This document shows, piece after piece, positions 4,583 through 10,240 of a stretch of 10,240 nt of DNA (position 1 is its first letter; the number at the start of each line of letters is the position of its first letter). Location: assembly GCA_900752845.1 (NCBI GenBank), contig CAADWU010000004.1, positions 1 through 10,240 on the forward strand. Reading direction: 5' to 3'. The translations under genes were made by a program, and so were the position numbers. Source of the DNA: Candidatus Gastranaerophilales bacterium. Lineage in GTDB: Bacteria > Cyanobacteriota > Vampirovibrionia > Gastranaerophilales > Gastranaerophilaceae. The notes beneath the pieces are model-generated. The model saw nothing but the letters and a program-made list of their open reading frames with translations, was not told the DNA's origin and made no database searches.

Positions 4583-6350
4583 CTTTTTCCTCTGTAGTTT
4601 CCTGAGCTTTTTTCGCACGAGGTTTTCTTGTTTTTGAAGCTCCTCGATTTGGTCGACGAGTTTTTTTAGGTTGTTCTTCTTCTGCAGCAGGTTCACTTTC
4701 TTGTTTTGCAGTTTCTTCCACAGAAGCTTTTTCTTCTTCTTTAACTTCAATAACAGGTTTTATTTCTTCATTCGGTTTCAAAACTGTTTCAGCTGTTTCA
4801 ATGACAGGTTCTGTTTCCGGCTGAACTTCCTGTTTCTTTTCGAATTTATTTCTTCTGTTGTTATTGCGTTTTTTCTTGTTATCACGCTTTTCTGTTTCCT
4901 GAACAGCTACTGCTGAAGGATTTTCAACTTCAATTTCAGGCTGCATTGTTTGTTTTTCTTCAATTTGAACTTCTTGCTGTGGTGCAGGCTGCTGTTGATT
5001 TTGATTTCTGTTATTTTTATTTTTCTTAAAGTTATTATTTACAGGGAGCTTCATTTTTGCAGCTTTAGCTCTGTATTCACCTTCTGCTGTCGGAGTTGCG
5101 AAGTTAAATTCATTCATAAAGTAACCTGTTCCCTGACAGTGAGGGCATTTTTTAGTAAATATTTCTGATAATGACTGACCTTGACGGTGTCTTGTCAATT
5201 CTACAAGTCCGAGGTCAGAAAGCTGACCTACCTGTGGTTTTGCTTTATCAGGTTCAAGTGCAATTTCAAGTTCTTCCATAATAGCAAGTTTATCAGCACG
5301 TGAAATCATATCAATAAAGTCAATGATAATCATACCGCCTATGTTTCTTAGACGAAGCTGTCTTGCAATTTCATGAACGGCTTCTATATTAGTTTTCAGA
5401 ATTGTTTCATCCTGAGTTGACGAACTTGTAAATTTGCCGCTGTTTACGTCAATTACTGTCAAAGCTTCTGTTGTTTGTATAAACAAGTATCCGCCTGAGG
5501 GCATATTTACTTTAACATTTAAAGCTGCTTTGATTTCTTTATGAACATCGGTAGCAACCAAAAGCGGTTCGGTTCCTTTGTATAAAGTTACCTGAACATT
5601 TTTATTCATATGCCAGTTTTGCAGAATATTTTGAACTCTTTGTAATGCAAAAGCAGTGTCAACAATAATTTCTTTCACATCTTCGGTACAAGCTTCTCTT
5701 ATTGTTCTGTATAAGAGGTCTTGATCTCTGTAAATAAGATTTGGAGGAGTTAAAGTTTCTGCTGATGTAATAATATTATTCCATTTTTCTAAAAGGATTT
5801 CTAAATCTTCCTGAATGTCAGCTTCAGATTGTCCTTCTGCTTCTGTACGGATGATAACTCCTACACCTACAGGTTTGATAAGACTTACTACTGATTTAAG
5901 TCTTGCTCTTTCTTTTGAATTTTCTATTTTTTTACTGATGCTAATTCCAGGTTCATTAGGCATTAATACAAGAAATCTTCCCGGTAAGCTGATTTCTGTA
6001 GTAACTCTCGGACCTTTATGTCCTGTAGGTTCTTTTACAACCTGAACTATAAGTTTTTGTTTAGGAGAAAGCTTGTCTTTTAACGCTCCTTTACCCATAA
6101 CATCCTGTGCATGTAAAAATCCCATTTTGTCACTGCCTACATTTACGAAAGCAGCATCGATACTTGGTAAAATATTGTCAACGGTAGCTAAATATACATC
6201 GCCAAGAATTACATCCCCTCTTGAAATAAAAAAGTCGGTAACTTTGCCGTTTTCCATTACTGCGGAAATGTTGTCACGCTCTGCAATAATAATTTTCTTT
6301 TCAATGTTTCCGTTTTGATGTCCGTTTTTGTTGTTTCTGTCGTTTGCCAT
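4572..6350 (-). CDS. rng: ribonuclease E/G family endoribonuclease
   Basis: The enzyme cuts single-stranded A/U-rich RNA and governs mRNA decay and rRNA/tRNA maturation. In the 592-residue protein an S1 RNA-binding domain spans about 36-125 (GDVYLATVDNILPSIDAAFV, GFLHAQD). The 5'-monophosphate sensor loop is VIIRTEAEG (165-173). The DNase I-like catalytic core carries both magnesium-binding Asp: VIDVNSGKF (D301) and MIIIDFIDM (D344). The zinc-link is CPHCQGTGY (C402, C405). Residues 421-592 form a low-complexity tail with basic patches (442-448, 488-506, 561-581) around an acidic block (509-560), suited to holding RNA or partner proteins. With this tail it is closer in layout to RNase E than to E. 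coli RNase G, so rne would be an equally fair name. AAGGAT lies 5 nt before the ATG. The gene follows the radical SAM gene by 12 bp. Confidence 0.96.
   Translation of the reverse strand: MANDRNNKNGHQNGNIEKKIIIAERDNISAVMENGKVTDFFISRGDVILGDVYLATVDNILPSIDAAFVNVGSDKMGFLHAQDVMGKGALKDKLSPKQKLIVQVVKEPTGHKGPRVTTEISLPGRFLVLMPNEPGISISKKIENSKERARLKSVVSLIKPVGVGVIIRTEAEGQSEADIQEDLEILLEKWNNIITSAETLTPPNLIYRDQDLLYRTIREACTEDVKEIIVDTAFALQRVQNILQNWHMNKNVQVTLYKGTEPLLVATDVHKEIKAALNVKVNMPSGGYLFIQTTEALTVIDVNSGKFTSSSTQDETILKTNIEAVHEIARQLRLRNIGGMIIIDFIDMISRADKLAIMEELEIALEPDKAKPQVGQLSDLGLVELTRHRQGQSLSEIFTKKCPHCQGTGYFMNEFNFATPTAEGEYRAKAAKMKLPVNNNFKKNKNNRNQNQQQPAPQQEVQIEEKQTMQPEIEVENPSAVAVQETEKRDNKKKRNNNRRNKFEKKQEVQPETEPVIETAETVLKPNEEIKPVIEVKEEEKASVEETAKQESEPAAEEEQPKKTRRPNRGASKTRKPRAKKAQETTEEKVEE
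4588..4593 (-). promoter_or_regulatory. Shine-Dalgarno site for the TTG-started 96-residue gene
   Basis: AGAGGA, 5 nt before the TTG at 4582 and located inside the last codons of the RNase gene. It is the best argument for the short gene model, because that start immediately gives a signal peptide, and it implies translational coupling to RNase E/G. Confidence 0.6.
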
Positions 6351-6362
6351 AAAAATCCTTTA

Positions 6363-8918
6363 CTATAATTCTGTTAAATCCTCATCAAAGAACCGAGTTC
6401 GTTTAATGTTAAAACTTACATCGGGTGCAATTAAGTTCATCAGCATATCTGCTCTAAGTGCAGGAATTCCTGCTTCTACAGTGCCGTTATCTCTGTTAAT
6501 TGCAGATTGACCGGTTTTGAGTACTATGAACAGACTATCATCTTCAAATCTGTATGATTTTATTGATTGTTTGATGTCTGTTTTTTTAATTAAACCTTTT
6601 TTGTTTTTCTTCTCGATAAAAATTTCTTCAGAAGATAAAACCTTGTCTGTATTATATCTCAAAGTTTCTAAATCGTAAAGCTCTTTGTTAAAAATATCTA
6701 TTTTGTATTCTGCCCATTGTGCTGTAATATCAATTGCTTTTTCCTTTTTATCAATTTTTACAATGCTTATTATTTGAGCTTGTTCGGGAAGCACTTTCTC
6801 CAACTTTAGTTTGAGTTCTTCGGGTGTTAAGTCATCAAAAAGCTCTATGTCAATAAGTTCTCCGTCGCTTTCCGCAAAAAGAGGAAGCGCAACTCCCATT
6901 GAAATTTTCATGGCAGGGTTAAAACCCAGAGAAAATACAACATCCAAATCGGTTCGTGCAATTGCTTTAAAGAACGTATTCTGCCAGTCAAGATGAGAGA
7001 AGTATTTTAAAATACCTGATTTTGTTATTTTAAGTCTGTATTTATAAATTTCTCTGTCATAACTTTGGCAGGTTTTCGGATTGTGATGTGCAATTTTTAG
7101 CTCTTGTGCCTGTTTGCTTGCCGTAAAAGGTTTTGCCATAACTTTGTGAGTTTTTAAATTTTTACAAACACCGCAATCAACACATTTTGTCTGACAGGTC
7201 GGTACAAGAGACAATTCCTTTGAACAGGTTTTTAGTGCCTCGTTGTATTCCTGCTTGAACCAGTCTTTGTTTACGCCTATGTCAATAAAATCCCATGGGA
7301 GTGGTTCTTCTGTGGCATATGTTTTTTCAGCAAGATTTGATAATGACATTCCAAGTTCTTCTGCTGTTTCCTGCCAAACTTTTTTATCAAAGTATTCACC
7401 CCATGCATCCAGATAACATCCTTTTTTGTAAAGAGCTTCTATATATTTACACAGACTTCTGTCACCTCTTGTCAGTACCGCTTCAATTTGAGATACAAAT
7501 TTTTCATGATAATTGATTTTTACGCCCTTAATCCTGTCTGTTTTTTCTTTCAGATAATGAATGTGTTCTGTTACCTTGTCCAAATTCATTTGTCCGTACC
7601 ATTGGAACGGTGTAAACGGTTTTGGTACAAATATTGAAAGGGTACAGGTTATATCAAGACCATGATTTAATCCTTTTTCTTTTTTTATTAATCTTGAACG
7701 ATATCTGATTTTATTTAATAATTCTGCCATTTCATCCATATCTTCAAGTGTTTCTGTAGGAAGTCCGCAGATGAAATAAAATTTAACTTTAGACCAGCCG
7801 TTTTCATATAGAGTTAAAACAGCATCCAGTATTTGCTGTTCTGATATATTTTTCTTTATAACGTTTCTAAGTCTCTGACTGCCTGCTTCAGGTGCAAGTG
7901 TCATTGTAGATTTTCTTACGCTTTGAACAAGTTCTGCAAGCTCAAGATTAAAACCGTCTATACGTTGGCTTGGCAAAGATACTGAAACTTTTTTCTCATT
8001 GAAATCTACTGCTAGTTCTTTTATTACTTCTTTTATATTTGCATAATCGTTTGAAGAAAGTGAAAGAAGCGAGTATTCATCATAACCTGTATTTTTTACA
8101 AGTTCTTTTGCTATTTTTATGATATCTTCAGCGGGTCTTTCTCTTACAGGAAGCGTAACATGTCCCGGCTGGCAGAAGCGGCACATTCTTCCGCATCCCC
8201 GTCTTATTTCAACAATCGCTCTGTCATGAACCGAAGATGAAAAAGGTATCGGATATGATTTTAATGCGGTATCATAAGTTAACTGTGCAATGCGTTTTTT
8301 AACATTACCGCCTATAAATGCTGACCAGCGTCCTGAATTTTCACCGTCGCATAATGCCTTAATTCTCTGCTGTCTGGGCTGACCTTTTGTTTTTTCTAAA
8401 ATTTCACAGACTTCTATAATGCTGTCTTCTCCGTCGCCTATCATAAATACGTCAATAAAATCGGCTACAGGTAGCGGATTAAAAGCACAAGGACCTCCTG
8501 CTATAATAATTGGGTCATTGTCGGTTCTTTCAGAATTTTTATAAGGAATACCTGACATTTCAAGCATTTTTAATACTGTAGGATATGCCATTTCATATTG
8601 GAGTGAAAAACCTATTGCATCAAATTCATTTAAAGGTCTTTTGCTTTCAAGAGCATATAAAGGCACAGGATTAAAATCAGGTTCGGGGGCATATACTCTG
8701 TCAGCCATATATTTTTCCTGTTTGTTTACTAAATCATATAAAACCCTTACACCCAGGTTGCTTATGCCTATTTCGTATTTATCAGGGAAAGCAAATGCAA
8801 ATCTTACCTTAGCACTATCAAAATTTTTATTATATGACAGAAATTCTCCGCCAACATACTGATACGGCTTATTGCATTTAAATAAGGCTTCGTGGTGCTC
8901 TCTAAAAAAACAGTTCAT
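6363..8918 (-). CDS. B12-binding-type radical SAM protein fused to DUF2344 (TIGR03960 + TIGR03936)
   Basis: An 851-residue fusion of two families that many bacteria encode as neighbours. Residues 1-230 resemble a cobalamin-binding-like domain (FAFPDKYEIGISNLG, IIIAGGPCAFNPLPVADFID, GDGED). The radical SAM core starts at EIRRGCGRMCRFCQPGH, where C242, C246 and C249 bind the 4Fe-4S cluster, and continues through STMTLAPEAGSQRLR and FYFICGLPTET (380-390). A second Cys group, CQTKCVDCGVC (575-585), may hold another metal or cluster. Residues about 625-840 are the DUF2344 domain (YRLKITKSGILKYFSHLDWQ, SLGFNPAMKISMGVALPL). The reaction is unknown; linkage with RNase G and ribosomal protein genes elsewhere suggests RNA or ribosome modification. 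That role is inference. A weak AGAAAG precedes the ATG. It lies between an unknown gene and RNase E/G with 12-bp gaps on both sides. Confidence 0.95.
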   Translation of the reverse strand: MNCFFREHHEALFKCNKPYQYVGGEFLSYNKNFDSAKVRFAFAFPDKYEIGISNLGVRVLYDLVNKQEKYMADRVYAPEPDFNPVPLYALESKRPLNEFDAIGFSLQYEMAYPTVLKMLEMSGIPYKNSERTDNDPIIIAGGPCAFNPLPVADFIDVFMIGDGEDSIIEVCEILEKTKGQPRQQRIKALCDGENSGRWSAFIGGNVKKRIAQLTYDTALKSYPIPFSSSVHDRAIVEIRRGCGRMCRFCQPGHVTLPVRERPAEDIIKIAKELVKNTGYDEYSLLSLSSNDYANIKEVIKELAVDFNEKKVSVSLPSQRIDGFNLELAELVQSVRKSTMTLAPEAGSQRLRNVIKKNISEQQILDAVLTLYENGWSKVKFYFICGLPTETLEDMDEMAELLNKIRYRSRLIKKEKGLNHGLDITCTLSIFVPKPFTPFQWYGQMNLDKVTEHIHYLKEKTDRIKGVKINYHEKFVSQIEAVLTRGDRSLCKYIEALYKKGCYLDAWGEYFDKKVWQETAEELGMSLSNLAEKTYATEEPLPWDFIDIGVNKDWFKQEYNEALKTCSKELSLVPTCQTKCVDCGVCKNLKTHKVMAKPFTASKQAQELKIAHHNPKTCQSYDREIYKYRLKITKSGILKYFSHLDWQNTFFKAIARTDLDVVFSLGFNPAMKISMGVALPLFAESDGELIDIELFDDLTPEELKLKLEKVLPEQAQIISIVKIDKKEKAIDITAQWAEYKIDIFNKELYDLETLRYNTDKVLSSEEIFIEKKNKKGLIKKTDIKQSIKSYRFEDDSLFIVLKTGQSAINRDNGTVEAGIPALRADMLMNLIAPDVSFNIKRTRFFDEDLTEL

Positions 8919-8930
8919 TTTTCAACTTTC

Positions 8931-9275
8931 TTATGCTAAATCATCCGGAAAATATTTATCAATTTCTATTATAGTTCCGTCAAGTGTGTTTTCGTCAAAC
9001 GATTTCATAAATTTAAAAAGGTCACTGTTAGGTACATCGTAATTGTAGAGAACAGTTTCACCTTTATTTTCTCTCATAACTCTTACAATGTAATGACAGC
9101 TTTGAGCATATTTTTTCAGGTGCTCAGGATTGAATTTATTACCGTTTGCATCTTTGTCAATCCTTACGTAATTAAATCCTGCGTAAAACTTCACTTTTTC
9201 ATTTGTTTCTACCGGTAATTTGTTATTATGACTTGAAAAAATATCTATTACTTTTTTATTTATATCGTCACTCAT
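8931..9275 (-). CDS. conserved-looking hypothetical protein, first gene of the RNase operon
   Basis: A 114-residue soluble protein I cannot assign. It has no signal peptide or membrane segment. The sequence alternates strand-like and helical stretches: KVKFYAGFNYVRI (27-39), then HLKKYAQSCHYIVRVMRE (52-69), ETVLYNYDVP, a helix DLFKFMKSFD and TIIEIDKYFPDDLA at the end. A compact alpha/beta fold is likely. The only Cys is in SCHYIV. It begins at an ATG with no Shine-Dalgarno site and a predicted leader of only about 10 nt, so it may be read as a near-leaderless message. The stop lies 12 bp before the radical SAM gene, and the same tight spacing continues through RNase E/G. Co-transcription suggests a link to RNA metabolism, but nothing in its sequence proves it. 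Confidence 0.8.
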   Translation of the reverse strand: MSDDINKKVIDIFSSHNNKLPVETNEKVKFYAGFNYVRIDKDANGNKFNPEHLKKYAQSCHYIVRVMRENKGETVLYNYDVPNSDLFKFMKSFDENTLDGTIIEIDKYFPDDLA

Positions 9276-9291
9276 ATTTATATTTAACTAT

Positions 9292-9319
9292 ATAATAGGC
9301 AGGCATGTCTAAATGTTAA
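9292..9319 (-). promoter_or_regulatory. likely promoter of the five-gene RNase operon
   Basis: TTAACA (9319-9314, five of six consensus bases) is followed after 16 bp by TATTAT (9297-9292, five of six). Initiation near 9285 leaves a leader of about 10 nt before the ATG at 9275. No other strong promoter is evident inside the operon gaps, which are 13 bp or less. Confidence 0.5.
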
Positions 9320-9355
9320 GAAAAAATATTACATTTTGTTGCTGAATGATTGAAG

Positions 9356-9383
9356 TTGCAATTTTTTCATTGCACAATATAAA
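9356..9383 (+). promoter_or_regulatory. possible promoter of the glycosyltransferase gene with a small palindrome
   Basis: TTGCAA (9356-9361), 16 bp, TATAAA (9378-9383) is a moderate sigma-70 match. Within it, TGCAAT (9357-9362) and ATTGCA (9369-9374) form a perfect 6-bp inverted repeat with a 6-bp gap, lying over the -35 and spacer. This could be an operator, though such a short repeat can arise by chance in A+T-rich DNA. Confidence 0.35.
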
Positions 9384-9391
9384 ACATATTT

Positions 9392-9398
9392 AAGGGGG
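9392..9398 (+). promoter_or_regulatory. strong Shine-Dalgarno site of the glycosyltransferase gene
   Basis: AAGGGGG, 4 nt before the ATG at 9403. It is the strongest ribosome binding site in the window and fixes the start of the truncated gene. Confidence 0.65.
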
Positions 9399-9402
9399 CA
9401 AA

Positions 9403-10240
9403 ATGTTTTATTTAAAGAAGACAAAATCAACAGGAAGATATGAGCTTAATATTTTCGGATTAAACATGAAATTCAGATTAGGCAAGAAAAATGATACGTT
9501 ATATAAAGAAAAACTTGAAAATCTTTTATATGAACTTGCAGATCCGAGAACTTTAGCTAATGTAAAACTGCCAAAAGTTTTAAATGCCTGGGATGCTCTT
9601 TATGCTCTTACTTCATCGGATAAATCCATGGCAAGATGCGGTGATGGTGAATTTAAACTTATTATGGGCGAAAATATCAGCTTTCAAAAATATGATTCTA
9701 AATTGGCTGAAAGATTAAAAAATATAATAAGAAACCAAAATGATAATATATTAATAGGTATTACAGATGCATTCGGATATTGTCCTGAAGCATATTTAAG
9801 AAAAGTTATGGTAATTTGCAGAAATACTCTTTATAAATATTTTGATTTTTCAAAAACTTATATTGATACTAATGTAACACGCCAATTGAATTTTACAACA
9901 GAAGAACAAGGAAAAGATTATTACAACCGAATGAAATCTCTCTGGAGCGGAAAAGATATTGTTATTGTTGAAGGTGCTGGAAGCCGTCTTGGTATCGGAA
10001 ACGATTTGTTTGATAAAGCTTCCTCTATCAAAAGAGTAGTTGCTCCTATTAAAGATGCATTTTCTAATTACGATGAAATTCTCAGTGTCTGTTTGAAACA
10101 GCCGAAAAATTCTCTTTTCGTGCTGGCATTAGGACCGACTGCAACTGTTTTAGCAGAAGATTTAACAAATGCAGGTTACAGAGCTTTGGATGTCGGACAC
10201 TTAGATACAGCTTATGAGGCATTTTTGAGAAAAGCAAAAA
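9403..10240 (+). CDS. GT-D fold glycosyltransferase (DUF1792 family), 3' end cut by window
   Basis: The frame is open from the ATG at 9403 to the window edge, giving 279 residues without a stop. The N-terminus has a short motif, GRYELNIFGLNMKFRLGKK (11-29), like those before other gut-bacterial glycosyltransferases. The GT-D domain is clear. SMARCGDGEFKLIMGE (75-90) carries the Asp-Gly-Glu that matches the DXE metal/nucleotide-sugar motif. Further family blocks are VIVEGAGSRLGIGNDLFD, LALGPTATVLAEDL and DVGHLDTAYEAF. GT-D enzymes such as DGT1 of Streptococcus parasanguinis add a sugar during adhesin glycosylation; other members work in capsule or surface-glycan gene clusters. Here a role in surface glycan or protein glycosylation is inferred, and the sugar is unknown. 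It is divergent from the RNase operon and may open a glycan cluster to the right. Little is probably missing, since the last family block is already present. Confidence 0.9.
   Translation, partial: MFYLKKTKSTGRYELNIFGLNMKFRLGKKNDTLYKEKLENLLYELADPRTLANVKLPKVLNAWDALYALTSSDKSMARCGDGEFKLIMGENISFQKYDSKLAERLKNIIRNQNDNILIGITDAFGYCPEAYLRKVMVICRNTLYKYFDFSKTYIDTNVTRQLNFTTEEQGKDYYNRMKSLWSGKDIVIVEGAGSRLGIGNDLFDKASSIKRVVAPIKDAFSNYDEILSVCLKQPKNSLFVLALGPTATVLAEDLTNAGYRALDVGHLDTAYEAFLRKAK

Noticed and set aside
4583..4750. Lysine-rich N-terminal extension of the 96-residue gene, giving a 152-residue product
   Set aside because: It lies wholly inside the RNase E/G tail in another frame, is low-complexity, and would bury a clear signal sequence. 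The TTG at 4582 with AGAGGA at 5 nt explains the start better.
4671..5168. Phe-rich plus-strand frames that look like membrane proteins
   Set aside because: They are antisense to Lys/Glu codons of the RNase tail, which yields Phe/Leu-rich translations automatically.
5815..6510. Plus-strand frames opposite the RNase core and the radical SAM end
   Set aside because: Antisense shadows of strongly supported conserved domains.

Overview
The window is A+T-rich and densely packed, and reads like the chromosome of a gut-type bacterium. Several things point, as an inference, to the non-photosynthetic cyanobacterial relatives (Vampirovibrionia/Melainabacteria, Gastranaerophilales-like): a type IV prepilin with the N-terminus GFTLAEVLITLGIIGVVAA, an RNase E/G with a long charged tail, a one-piece B12-binding-type radical SAM/DUF2344 protein, and weak or absent Shine-Dalgarno sites before many genes. 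No rRNA, tRNA, CRISPR array, insertion sequence or phage gene is visible.

Layout. Positions 1-1119 (+): the 3' part of a TPR protein overlapping rsmG (16S rRNA m7G methyltransferase). Positions 1103-1876 (-): an HD-GYP-type phosphohydrolase whose GYP motif is degenerate, with a good promoter at 1944-1972. Positions 2035-2985 (+): a PanE/ApbA-family ketopantoate reductase. Positions 2990-3721 (-): a type IV prepilin-like protein. Positions 3824-4048 (+): a 74-residue helix-turn-helix protein divergent from the prepilin; the 102-bp interval between them holds a perfect 10-bp inverted repeat overlapping the prepilin -10 box.

Positions 9275 down to 4045 (-) form one tightly spaced five-gene operon: an unknown 114-residue protein, the 851-residue radical SAM/DUF2344 fusion, RNase E/G, then two small membrane proteins of 96 and 77 residues. 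The 96-residue protein starts at a TTG codon inside the end of the RNase gene, behind a clear ribosome binding site, and looks secreted or membrane-bound. The 77-residue protein has an N-terminus resembling a prepilin. Radical SAM/DUF2344 next to RNase G is a known linkage in other phyla, where ribosomal protein L21 follows; here two small envelope proteins take that place.

Positions 9403 to the right edge (+) hold a GT-D fold (DUF1792) glycosyltransferase cut by the window end; it is not closed by a stop codon.

All three convergent gene pairs meet with overlaps or a 4-bp gap and no hairpin terminator. No clearly unprecedented system is proven here. The best candidates for new biology are the two small envelope proteins coupled to RNase E/G, and the small regulator/prepilin divergon with its palindromic operator.
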